19,773 bases of DNA, from assembly GCA_021200895.1 (NCBI GenBank), contig JAJQFX010000108.1, positions 1 to 19,773 on the forward strand. The letters are read 5' to 3'. This DNA is from Clostridiales bacterium (lineage in GTDB: Bacteria > Bacillota > Clostridia > Oscillospirales > Oscillospiraceae). A program made the position numbers and the translations under genes. Every line of letters starts with the position of its first letter. Within the stretch, counting starts at the first letter, position 1. The notes beneath the pieces were generated by a model. That model had not been told where the DNA came from. It was given only the letters and a program-made list of their open reading frames with translations, and made no database searches. Shown here piece by piece: positions 1 through 7,894 of the stretch.

Positions 1-62
1 GGTTCTACACCGACGAATCGCTGGCGAACATCGTCCAATACCTGAACGCGCTTTTCGATTAA
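1..62 (+). CDS. 3' end of an unidentified protein-coding gene (partial)
   Basis: Reading the third frame from position 3 gives the last 19 codons, FYTDESLANIVQYLNALFD, ending in TAA at 60-62. Too little is present to name a family. The amphipathic ending could close a hydrolase or another enzyme, but that is a guess. It runs in the same direction as the GH3 gene, with a 133-bp gap, so it may belong to the same glycan locus. Codon use looks like that of the neighbours. The reality of this ORF rests only on frame and position. Confidence 0.45.
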   Translation, partial: FYTDESLANIVQYLNALFD

Positions 63-195
63 GCGCATCCATCATGGCGACAAACGACGGGCAGCCCGGT
101 CAGCTGCGCCGCCGGTCGTAATACAGCGGCCCGCACTGTGGAGTTGGCGCCCACAGCGCCGGGCGGAAACCCAAATGTATTAAGGAGGAAACTTA
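63..195 (+). other. Leader/intergenic region before the GH3 gene
   Basis: This gap holds competing short stems: CTGTGG at 136-141 can pair with CCACAG at 151-156, while GGCGC at 146-150 can pair with GCGCC at 156-160. There is no T tract, so it is not an obvious terminator. The GH3 ribosome site AAGGAGG (182-188) lies 7 bases before ATG 196. I see no convincing -35/-10 pair and no clear catabolite-response box. Confidence 0.4.
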
Positions 196-3100
196 ATGAA
201 GAACAAAAAAGCTAGATTGTGGCGCGGCCTGACCGCCGTCACCGCTGCGCTGGTGGCGTTGCTGATTCCTGCGACCACCATCGTCAACGCCAACCTGTCC
301 TATCTGAACGGCCAGTTCGGCACCAGCTCCACCCAGATGGTGGACAGCAGCGGAGCCAGCGTTGCGGACGCCATCTACTATGAGTCTGAGTTCACCTCTG
401 TGGCCGACCTGGTGGCCGCCAAGAATGAACTGGCAGAGCAGATTTCCGAGGAAGGCAGCGTCCTTCTGAAGAACGAGAACAGCGCCCTGCCCATCGACAA
501 GGACACTGAGACCGTCACCCTCTGGGGCATGAACTCCCATACCCCCACCCTGGGCGGCATGATCGGCTCCTCCACCAGCGTGGATTCCGACCAGGCCGCT
601 TACGGCATTGAGGAGGCGCTGGCCGCCAAGGGCTTCACCGTGAATCAGGATATGATCGACCTGTATTCCAGCGACGCCGCTATGGCTTACGCCCGCAGAG
701 GCTTCGGCGCTACCGGCCACGGCCTGTCCCCGGCCTTTACCGCCACCTATGAGAACCCCTCCACCTACCCCGTAGGCGAGATTCCCGCCTCCCTGTACTC
801 TGACGAGGTGCTGGCCTCCGCCGACAACACCGTCGCCGTGGTGGTCATCTCCCGCGACAGCTCCGAGGCTGCCGACTATGAGGTGGATATGGTCAACGGC
901 ACCGAGGGCGACAGCTTTGAGCGTCCCCTGGCCCTGTCCGACTACGAGCGGGATATGATCGCCCTGGCCAAGGAGCACAGCACCAGGGTCATCGTCCTCA
1001 TCAACTCTGACTGCGCCATGGAAATCGACGAGCTGAAGCAGGACGACGAAATCGACTCCATCCTCTGGGTGGGCCTGCCCGGCGTCAACGGCTTCCTGGG
1101 CGTGGCCGATGTCCTCAGTGGTGACGAGAACCCCTCCGGCCACCTGTCTGACGCCTACGCCACCAACAGCGCCTCTTCCCCCGCCATGCAGAACTTTGGC
1201 GTGTACACCTATACCAACAGCTCCCAGTCCAGCGCAGGCGACCTGACCAGCGACGACAAGGGCGACTGGTACATCGTGGAGGCCGAGGGTATCTACGTCG
1301 GCTACAAGTATTATGAGACCCGGTATGAGGACAGCGTGCTTGGCCAAGGCAACGCAGACTCCACTGAGGGTTCCAGCACCGGAGACGCCTGGAGCTACGA
1401 AGACGAAATGACCTATCCCTTCGGCTATGGCCTCTCCTACACCACCTTTGAGCAGACCCTGGACGACGTGACGCTGGAAATCGGCGGCGCCGGCACCGCC
1501 ACCGTGACTGTGACCAACACGGGTGATGTGGCCGGCAAGAGCGTGGTTCAGCTGTACGTCCAGACCCCCTACACCGACGGCGGCGTGGAGAAGTCCTCCA
1601 TCCAGCTGCTGGGCTTCACCAAGACCGACACTCTGGAGCCCAATGAATCCGTCACCGTGACGGTAGAGTTCGACCCCGAGTATATGTGCAGCTATGACGA
1701 GGATATGGTCAAGGCTGACGGCACCACCGGCGCGTGGGTGCTGGACGCTGGCGACTACTACTTCGCCATCGGCAACGGCGCACATGAGGCTCTGAACAAC
1801 GTCCTGGCCAACAAGCTGGGCACCACCAACGGCCTGACCACCATCACTGACGAGGAAGTCATCAACGCTGACAACGCCATCGTCTGGACCCTGGACGCTC
1901 AGGACATCGAGACCTATTCTGAGAACGTGGAGAACGCCCTCCAGGATATGGACATCAACAGCTACTATGACGAGGACGTGGTGGAATACTTCACCCGTTC
2001 CGACTGGAGCGCAGCCTGGGGCACCGTCACCGAGCTGACCGCCACCGACGAGATGCTGGTTGGCCTGACCAACAGCAACTATGAGCTGACCGAGAACGGC
2101 GACGGCGTCACCTGGGGCGCGGACAACGGCCTGACCCTGTTCGACATGGTGGTCCTCAATGACGACGGCACCACCTCCGCCGTGGACTTTGACGACGAGC
2201 AGTGGGATCTCCTGCTGGATGAAATCACCCTGGACGAGGCCATTCAGTTCATCGCCAACGCCGGTGACGACCTGGAGAACATCGACTCCATCGTCCTCCC
2301 CCGCCTCTATGAGAACGACGGCCCGCTGGGCTTCACCTATGACCAGGTGGGCGGCTACGCCACCCGTTGGACGGCGAACGACTCCGAGTATCCCACCTAC
2401 GTCTCCACCAGTGACGAGTATGCCACCGAATCCATGAACACCATGCCCACCGAGCCTGTAGTGGCCGCCACCTTCAACACCGAGCTGGTGGAGCGGGAAG
2501 GCGAGCTGTTCGGCGAGGACGGCCTGTGGGCCAACGAGTGCAGCATCTTTGCCCCCGGCATGAACCTCCACCGCACCCCCTACAACGCCCGGAACCATGA
2601 GTACTATTCTGAGGACTCCATGCTGACCAACCTGATGGGCGTCGCCGTCTGCACCGGCTGCCAGACCAAGGGCCTGATGGCCACCACAAAGCACCTGGCC
2701 TTCAACGAGCAGGAGACCAACCGCTCCGGCGTTTCCACCTTCATGACCGAGCAGGCTGCCCGTGAGAACAACCTCCGGGCCTTCCAGGCCATCATGTCCG
2801 ACAACGTAACCGACGGCGTCATGACCTCCTTCAACCGTGTTGGCACCGTGTACTCCAGCGCGCACTCCGGCCTGATGACCCAGATCGTCCGCAACGAGTG
2901 GGGCTACACCGGCTATCTGCTCACCGACATGATCAACGGCGCGGACTACATGAACTGGAGAGACATCGTGGCTGCTGGCGGCGGCGCTTGCCTGACCTCC
3001 TCCGCTTATGACACCTCCACCATCGGCGCCATGTCCGCCTCCAAGACCGCTATCTCCAAGGACACCGAGTTCCAGGAGCAGATGAAGCTCATCATCAAGT

Positions 3101-3291
3101 ACTATCTCTACAACATCGTGGAGAGCAACGCTATGAACGGCCTGACCGCCGGTACTGAAATCGTCACCCATCTGACCTGGTTCCAGATCGCGTGCTATGC
3201 CGCCATCGCCGTCGCCGCTGTGTTGACCCTGGCCTGCGCGGTCATGTGGGTGCTGAGCCTGCGCAAGTCCAAGGCCCAGCAGGGTTCCTGA
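196..3291 (+). CDS. Membrane-anchored, domain-permuted GH3 family beta-glycosidase
   Basis: A 1031-residue glycoside hydrolase family 3 protein, expected to release terminal sugars from beta-glycosides on the cell surface. The domain order is reversed compared with classic GH3. The GH3 C-terminal alpha/beta sandwich comes first (about 80-330, with EEGSVLLKNENSALPI), then a fibronectin-III-like domain (about 420-530, after YPFGYGLSYTTFE), then the (beta/alpha)8 domain (about 670-960). The last holds TKHLAFNEQETNR (831-843) and the likely nucleophile Asp911 in LLTDMINGADY. This order is known from clostridial enzymes such as Ruminococcus albus beta-glucosidase. One hydrophobic segment lies at about 14-31 and a second at about 996-1020 followed by RKSK, so both ends seem membrane-anchored with the catalytic part outside. 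ATG 196 follows a strong AAGGAGG. The small membrane protein starts 19 bases downstream. The exact sugar specificity cannot be read; xylosidase or glucosidase are both possible. Confidence 0.9.
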   Translation: MKNKKARLWRGLTAVTAALVALLIPATTIVNANLSYLNGQFGTSSTQMVDSSGASVADAIYYESEFTSVADLVAAKNELAEQISEEGSVLLKNENSALPIDKDTETVTLWGMNSHTPTLGGMIGSSTSVDSDQAAYGIEEALAAKGFTVNQDMIDLYSSDAAMAYARRGFGATGHGLSPAFTATYENPSTYPVGEIPASLYSDEVLASADNTVAVVVISRDSSEAADYEVDMVNGTEGDSFERPLALSDYERDMIALAKEHSTRVIVLINSDCAMEIDELKQDDEIDSILWVGLPGVNGFLGVADVLSGDENPSGHLSDAYATNSASSPAMQNFGVYTYTNSSQSSAGDLTSDDKGDWYIVEAEGIYVGYKYYETRYEDSVLGQGNADSTEGSSTGDAWSYEDEMTYPFGYGLSYTTFEQTLDDVTLEIGGAGTATVTVTNTGDVAGKSVVQLYVQTPYTDGGVEKSSIQLLGFTKTDTLEPNESVTVTVEFDPEYMCSYDEDMVKADGTTGAWVLDAGDYYFAIGNGAHEALNNVLANKLGTTNGLTTITDEEVINADNAIVWTLDAQDIETYSENVENALQDMDINSYYDEDVVEYFTRSDWSAAWGTVTELTATDEMLVGLTNSNYELTENGDGVTWGADNGLTLFDMVVLNDDGTTSAVDFDDEQWDLLLDEITLDEAIQFIANAGDDLENIDSIVLPRLYENDGPLGFTYDQVGGYATRWTANDSEYPTYVSTSDEYATESMNTMPTEPVVAATFNTELVEREGELFGEDGLWANECSIFAPGMNLHRTPYNARNHEYYSEDSMLTNLMGVAVCTGCQTKGLMATTKHLAFNEQETNRSGVSTFMTEQAARENNLRAFQAIMSDNVTDGVMTSFNRVGTVYSSAHSGLMTQIVRNEWGYTGYLLTDMINGADYMNWRDIVAAGGGACLTSSAYDTSTIGAMSASKTAISKDTEFQEQMKLIIKYYLYNIVESNAMNGLTAGTEIVTHLTWFQIACYAAIAVAAVLTLACAVMWVLSLRKSKAQQGS

Positions 3292-3310
3292 AGAAAAGGA
3301 GGATGAAACT

Positions 3311-3694
3311 ATGGCTATCTTTGCAAACAAGTCAGGCGGCTTTTACCTGACCGCCTTGGCCGCCATCCTGACCCTGGTGGCGCTGATCACCTACAACAGC
3401 GTCATGTACACCCTCACGCTGACCACCGTGCTGCTGGTGGTGGCGCTGGTGCTGGAGCTTGTGCCCCTGTTCCTGAACAACGCTATCCTGACCGGGGTGG
3501 CCCCGGTGGTCAACACCGTCCTGAACGGCGCCGCCGCTATGGCCAGCGCCTCCGTGATGGTCAACCAAATCGCCTATGTGATTTCCGGCCTGGATCAGAT
3601 GGACACCATCGTCTCCTACATCGTGTTCGCCTCTGTGGCTATCGTCGCCATGCTGGTCAACATCGTTGCAGCCTTCCTGAAGTGGGAGAAGTAA
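3311..3694 (+). CDS. Small polytopic membrane protein of unknown function, partner of GH3
   Basis: A 127-residue, almost wholly hydrophobic protein with about four membrane helices (roughly 11-28, 34-54, 58-92 as one or two, and 100-123) and a lysine-containing tail, LKWEK. I recognise no family and no catalytic motif. Its AAAAGGAGG ribosome site overlaps the end of the 19-base gap after the GH3 stop, so the two are almost certainly co-transcribed and probably made together. Because the GH3 enzyme is itself anchored by two helices, a plausible role is to stabilise or position it in the membrane; this is inference only. An out-of-frame ATG at 3303 is not used, since it overlaps the ribosome site. 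Confidence 0.8.
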   Translation: MAIFANKSGGFYLTALAAILTLVALITYNSVMYTLTLTTVLLVVALVLELVPLFLNNAILTGVAPVVNTVLNGAAAMASASVMVNQIAYVISGLDQMDTIVSYIVFASVAIVAMLVNIVAAFLKWEK

Positions 3695-3713
3695 TTCCTT
3701 AGCCTAACCCGGC

Positions 3714-3742
3714 ATCCCCGGGCCGCCTGTCGGCCCGGGGAT
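3714..3742 (+). terminator. GC-rich hairpin after the small membrane protein gene
   Basis: A perfect 11-bp stem, ATCCCCGGGCC (3714-3724) with GGCCCGGGGAT (3732-3742), and a 7-base loop, 20 bases after the stop codon. No T tract follows. It may be a weak terminator or an mRNA-stabilising or processing element inside the operon. Confidence 0.5.
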
Positions 3743-3770
3743 TGCGAAACCGTCCCCTTCACGCCTGTGC

Positions 3771-3800
3771 AGCCCCCCAAACGTTCCGTTTCTGGGGGCT
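3771..3800 (+). other. Second hairpin in the GH2 leader
   Basis: AGCCCCCCAAACG (3771-3783) pairs with CGTTTCTGGGGGCT (3787-3800) across a 3-base loop, with one small internal mismatch. No T tract follows. With the hairpin just upstream it forms a tandem pair 54 bases before the GH2 start. A start codon upstream in the GH2 frame (3767) lies at the base of this hairpin and is not preferred. Confidence 0.5.
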
Positions 3801-3853
3801 TGCGTATATGCTGCACGCGCAGCGCAAAACACCTTCTGTCAGGGAGGAGCGCT

Positions 3854-6232
3854 ATGAAAAAACTCGATTTGAACCGGGGCTGGCTGGTAAAGCACGAGGG
3901 CACGGAGGAGCCGGGCAAGCCGGTGAACCTGCCCCATGACGCCATGCTGGGAGAGCCACGCACCGCCCAGAGCCCTGGCGGCACCAACACCGGCTGGTTC
4001 GAGGGCCATGACTACCGCTATACCCGCACACTGGACGTGCCGGAGGACTGGCGTGGGAAGGCTGCCGTGCTGGAGTGCGAAGGGGTCTACCACAACGCTA
4101 CCGTCCTCCTGAACGGGGAGGAGGTGGGCTTCCGCCCCTACGGCTACACCAACTTCTATGTGGATTTGACGGAGCAGCTCCGCTACGGTCAGGCCAACAC
4201 CCTGGAGGTGGTGGCCCGGAATGCCGACCAGCCCAACAGCCGATGGTACTCCGGGTCAGGGCTGTATCGGCCCGTGTGGCTGTACCTGTCTGAGGGGGCG
4301 GACTACCTGCCCCCCAACGCCATCCGGATAAAGACCCTCGGCATCGACCCCGCCCAGGTGGAAATCACTGTGACCACCAAGGGTACCGGAACCGTCTCGG
4401 TTCAGATTCTGGACGGCGGGCGGCAGATAGCCGCCTTTGAGGGTCAGTCGAACGGCAAGGTGGTGTTCCGCGCCACGTTGCGGGGGGCCAGGCTGTGGAG
4501 CCCGGAAAGCCCCAATCTCTACACCTGCCGGGCCGCTTTCGCCGGGGACACAGCGGAAACCAGCTTCGGCATCCGCGCCCTGGCCTGGGGGCCGGAGGAG
4601 GGCTTGACCCTGAACGGGAAGCGGGTCATCCTGCGGGGGGCCTGCATCCATCACGACAACGGCGTCCTGGGGGCCTGCGCCTATCCGGAGGCGGAGGAGC
4701 GGAAGATTCGTCTCCTCCAGGAAAACGGCTATAACGCCGTCCGCTCCGCCCACAACCCCTGCTCCAAGGCGCTGCTGGACGCCTGCGACAGGCTGGGTAT
4801 GCTGGTGATGGACGAGTTCGTGGACTGCTGGTACATCCACAAGACGCAGCACGACTATGTGACCTACTTTGAGGACTGGTGGCGGCAGGATTTGACCGAC
4901 CTGGTGGAGAAGGACTATAACCGCCCCTCCGTCATCCTCTACTCCACCGGCAACGAGGTCTCCGAGACCGCCCAGAAGAAAGGCATCGCCCTGACCCGGC
5001 AGATGACCGACTTCCTCCACACGTTGGACGGCACCCGCCCGGTGACCTGCGGCATCAACATCTTCTTCAACCTGCTCAGCTCTATGGGCTTCGGCGTGTA
5101 CAGCGACGACAAGGCCCAGAAGCAGGCCGACGTGGAGAAGCCCAAAGCGGTGGGCAGCCAGTTCTTCAATGACCTGGCGGGCCTCCTGGGCAGCGGCACC
5201 ATGAAAACCGGCGCGACCCTCCACGGCTGCGACCTCAAGACCAGGGACGCCTTTGCCGCCATGGATATGGCGGGCTACAACTACGGCATCAAGCGCTACC
5301 GGCACGACCTGAAAAAGTACCCTGACCGCCTGATTCTGGGCAGCGAGACCTTCTGCTCCGACGCCTATCAGTTCTGGGAGCTGGCGAAAACGGAGCCCCG
5401 CCTCATCGGCGACTTCGTCTGGGCCGGTATGGACTACCTGGGCGAGGTGGGCATCGGCGCCTGGGAGTACCAGGACTATGCCCCCAGCTTTGACCACGGC
5501 GTGGAGTGGCTGGCCGCAGGCGCTGGCCGCATCGACCTGATCGGCACCCCCCTGGGGGAGGCCAGCTATACCAAAGTGGCCTTCGGCCTGGAGGACGGGC
5601 CGGTGATTGCCGTCCGCCCGGTGAACCACACCGGGGAGAAGCACTCCCCCTCCTCCTGGAAGATGACTGACACCCTGTCCTCCTGGAACTGGCAGGGCTG
5701 CGAGGGCAAGAGCGCCGTGGTGGAGGTTTACACCCGGGCCGCCGCGGTGGAGCTGCTGCTGAACGGCATCAGCGTGGTAAAGAAGGAGCGGAAGAAGGAC
5801 TGCCGCCTGGTGTTCAACATCACCTATCAGCCCGGCGAACTGACCGCCGTGGCCTACGATGAGGCCGGACAGGAGACCGGCCGCAGCAGCCTGACTACCG
5901 GCTCGGCGGAGACGCAGCTTCGTCTGACCCCGGAGCAGGCGACGGTGCGGCCTGAGGGCCTGGCTTTCCTGAACCTGTGCTACACCGACACCGAGGGCAA
6001 CGTGAAGCCCCTGGAGCGCCACCGCATCCAGGTGCAGGTCACCGGCGGCAAACTGCTGGGCCTGGGCCATGCCTGCCCCTACAACCCGGACGGCTTCCTG
6101 AAGGAGGACACCGACACCTACTATGGCCGGGCGCTGGCCGTAGTCCAGGCGGACGGCACCGGCCCGGTGACGGTAACGGCGTCCGACGGCGAGCGGCAGG
6201 CGGCGGCAGAGCTGCCTCTGAATGCCGGGTAA
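3854..6232 (+). CDS. GH2 family glycosidase, beta-galactosidase-like, cytoplasmic
   Basis: A 792-residue glycoside hydrolase family 2 enzyme that should cleave terminal beta-galactosides or related beta-glycosides by a retaining mechanism. The sugar-binding jelly-roll domain occupies about 1-145 (NLPHDAM, TGWFEG, YGYTNFYVDLT), an immunoglobulin-like domain about 150-242, and the TIM barrel about 243-560. The proton donor is probably Glu368 in YSTGNEVSE and the nucleophile Glu498 in LGSETFCSD. DFVWAGMDYLGE (520-531) is typical of GH2 galactosidases. Extra beta domains fill about 600-792. There is no signal peptide, so it acts in the cytoplasm on imported sugar. I chose ATG 3854 because AGGGAGGA (3841-3848) lies just upstream; the in-frame codon at 3767 would add 29 unlike residues. 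The symporter gene begins 81 bases after the stop. Beta-glucuronidase or mannosidase activity is less likely but not excluded. Confidence 0.92.
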   Translation: MKKLDLNRGWLVKHEGTEEPGKPVNLPHDAMLGEPRTAQSPGGTNTGWFEGHDYRYTRTLDVPEDWRGKAAVLECEGVYHNATVLLNGEEVGFRPYGYTNFYVDLTEQLRYGQANTLEVVARNADQPNSRWYSGSGLYRPVWLYLSEGADYLPPNAIRIKTLGIDPAQVEITVTTKGTGTVSVQILDGGRQIAAFEGQSNGKVVFRATLRGARLWSPESPNLYTCRAAFAGDTAETSFGIRALAWGPEEGLTLNGKRVILRGACIHHDNGVLGACAYPEAEERKIRLLQENGYNAVRSAHNPCSKALLDACDRLGMLVMDEFVDCWYIHKTQHDYVTYFEDWWRQDLTDLVEKDYNRPSVILYSTGNEVSETAQKKGIALTRQMTDFLHTLDGTRPVTCGINIFFNLLSSMGFGVYSDDKAQKQADVEKPKAVGSQFFNDLAGLLGSGTMKTGATLHGCDLKTRDAFAAMDMAGYNYGIKRYRHDLKKYPDRLILGSETFCSDAYQFWELAKTEPRLIGDFVWAGMDYLGEVGIGAWEYQDYAPSFDHGVEWLAAGAGRIDLIGTPLGEASYTKVAFGLEDGPVIAVRPVNHTGEKHSPSSWKMTDTLSSWNWQGCEGKSAVVEVYTRAAAVELLLNGISVVKKERKKDCRLVFNITYQPGELTAVAYDEAGQETGRSSLTTGSAETQLRLTPEQATVRPEGLAFLNLCYTDTEGNVKPLERHRIQVQVTGGKLLGLGHACPYNPDGFLKEDTDTYYGRALAVVQADGTGPVTVTASDGERQAAAELPLNAG

Positions 6233-6313
6233 GCGCGGCACAGCAACGCGGGGCGGACAGCGAAGCCCCTCACCCGTATCTTCCTCAAACGGAAATGGAA
6301 AGGAAAATGTAAC

Positions 6314-7759
6314 ATGAGCAAACAAACGGAAAAAGGCGGCTTCTGGAGCACACCCCTGGCCAGCTCCGCCATTAAGACCGATGAAGTAAAAATACCGGAA
6401 ATGCTGATAGGCTACCTGATTGGCCCCTTCGGCGCGCTGCTGTCCTCCGGTATCTTCACCAGCTTCCTGAACAAATACTTCACTGACGTGCTGCTGCTGG
6501 ACACCAGCTTCCTGTCTGCCTTGCAGCTAATCTCCACCATCCTCATCGTGGCGGCCAACCTGATCGTGGGGCAGCTCATCGAGCGCACCCGCTGCCTGGC
6601 AGGCAAGGCCCGCCCCTGGGTGCTGCTGTCCGCCCTGACGTTGTCAGTGGCCAGCCTCCTGATGTTCGTCGTCCCCTTCCAGAACGAGACGGCGAAGATG
6701 GTGTGGATCGCCATTGCCTACAACCTGTACTATGCCGTCGCGTATCCCATCTACAACACCGCCAACTCCACCCTGGTGCCTGTTTCCACCCGGAACAGCC
6801 AGCAGCGCGGCTCCCTGGCCTCCTTCACCAACATCGCCGGCCTGGGGGTCATGGGCGTAGGCTCCATGATTTTCCCCATCCTGGTGTCCAACGTCATGGG
6901 CAACAGCCAGCCGATGTGGTTCCTGGTGATGCTGGCCATCGCCATCTTCTCCGCCCTGACCATCTTCCTCCAGTACAAGTTCACCCGTGAGCGCGTCACC
7001 GAGGAGAGCATGACCTCCGGCAACGCGCAGGAGAACGCCGCGCCCCCTCTGGGCCAGCAGCTGAAGGCCGTGGCCAGCGAGAAGTGGTGGTGGATCACCA
7101 TCCTGTTCTACATGGACTTCCAGTGGGCCGGAGCCATGAAGAACGGCTCCATGAGCTATTTCTGCCAGTGGGTCATTGACGCCACCCCTCTGGGCGGCGA
7201 CTGGGGCGTTGCCCAGACCCTGCTCAGCGTCATGGGCGCTATCCCCATGGCGGTGGCGGCCCTGTTCGTGGTGCCGCTGGCCAACAAGTTCGGTAAGCGG
7301 AATCTCTGCTTCGCCGGTATGGTGCTGGGCGTCGTCGGCGGCATTATCGCCGGGATGGGCGGCAGCAACATCGTGCCCGTAGCCATCGGCGTGGCGCTGA
7401 AGTGCCTGGGCTCCTCCCCCGCCTGCTACCTGATCCTGGCCATGCTGGCCGACGTTATCGACCACATCGAGTTCAAGAGCGGCATCCGTACCGATGGCCT
7501 GACCATGAGTATTTACAGCTCCCTGATGGTGGCGTCCACCCCCATTATGAACGCCGTGTTCATGGCCATGCTTGGCTCCGGCTATGACGCCGCCGCCACG
7601 GCCCAGACCGCCGCTGTGCAGTCCACCATCTCCGTCAGCTACATCTGGGTGGAGACCATCGCCTTCGCCGTAGACGCCCTTCTGGTGCTCTTCTTCACCG
7701 TAGAGAAGAACCTGCCCGCAGAGCAGGCCGCCATCGCGGAGCGGAAGAAGCAGGAGTAA
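6314..7759 (+). CDS. GPH-family sugar:cation symporter (MelB-like)
   Basis: A 481-residue integral membrane transporter of the glycoside-pentoside-hexuronide:cation symporter family within the major facilitator fold. It should import oligosaccharides or glycosides with Na+ or H+. After a polar N-terminal stretch of about 28 residues there are roughly twelve hydrophobic segments. Family marks are GKARPWVLL (98-106), which matches the cytoplasmic loop 2-3 motif of MelB relatives, and YNTANSTLVPVSTRNSQQRGS (147-167 region), which matches the conserved loop 4-5 motif. DVIDHIEFKSGIRTDGL in the second half is also typical. Length is normal (450-500). An AAAGGAAAA ribosome site precedes ATG 6314. 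Its position between GH2 and the esterase suggests it feeds GH2 with the product released by the surface enzymes. Confidence 0.92.
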   Translation: MSKQTEKGGFWSTPLASSAIKTDEVKIPEMLIGYLIGPFGALLSSGIFTSFLNKYFTDVLLLDTSFLSALQLISTILIVAANLIVGQLIERTRCLAGKARPWVLLSALTLSVASLLMFVVPFQNETAKMVWIAIAYNLYYAVAYPIYNTANSTLVPVSTRNSQQRGSLASFTNIAGLGVMGVGSMIFPILVSNVMGNSQPMWFLVMLAIAIFSALTIFLQYKFTRERVTEESMTSGNAQENAAPPLGQQLKAVASEKWWWITILFYMDFQWAGAMKNGSMSYFCQWVIDATPLGGDWGVAQTLLSVMGAIPMAVAALFVVPLANKFGKRNLCFAGMVLGVVGGIIAGMGGSNIVPVAIGVALKCLGSSPACYLILAMLADVIDHIEFKSGIRTDGLTMSIYSSLMVASTPIMNAVFMAMLGSGYDAAATAQTAAVQSTISVSYIWVETIAFAVDALLVLFFTVEKNLPAEQAAIAERKKQE

Positions 7760-7809
7760 GCGTCCCTTTACCTGAGAACACAGATTTGCTTCCCATGCGC
7801 TTGTGCGCA

Positions 7810-7844
7810 CTCCCCCGGCGTCGGTTTCCTCCGCGCCGGGGGAG
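7810..7844 (+). terminator. Probable terminator after the symporter gene
   Basis: A perfect 11-bp stem, CTCCCCCGGCG (7810-7820) with CGCCGGGGGAG (7834-7844), followed by the moderately T-rich CTTGTGCTTGATTCCTTTC. It lies 50 bases after the symporter stop and 50 before the esterase start. It could reduce rather than abolish transcription into the esterase gene. Confidence 0.55.
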
Positions 7845-7894
7845 CTTGTGCTTGATTCCTTTCATGAAAAAATGCAGAATAAGAGGTGTCGTTT

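Noticed and set aside
193..3330. Minus-strand open frame of 1045 codons opposite the GH3 gene
   Set aside because: It mirrors the GH3 gene, is rich in Gly, Val, His and Ala as expected for an antisense frame of GC-rich codons, and has no family motif. The same applies to the long frames opposite GH2, the symporter, the esterase, pgcA-like, murA and the UbiD-type gene.
3767..3853. Upstream in-frame extension of the GH2 gene (29 residues)
   Set aside because: It has no ribosome site, overlaps a hairpin, and its sequence is unlike the GH2 N-terminus, whereas ATG 3854 has AGGGAGGA at the right distance.
7852..7880. TTGATT-17-CAGAAT as a promoter for the esterase gene
   Set aside because: Transcription would start at about 7887, beyond the ribosome site AAGAGG at 7881-7886, so the mRNA would lack it.
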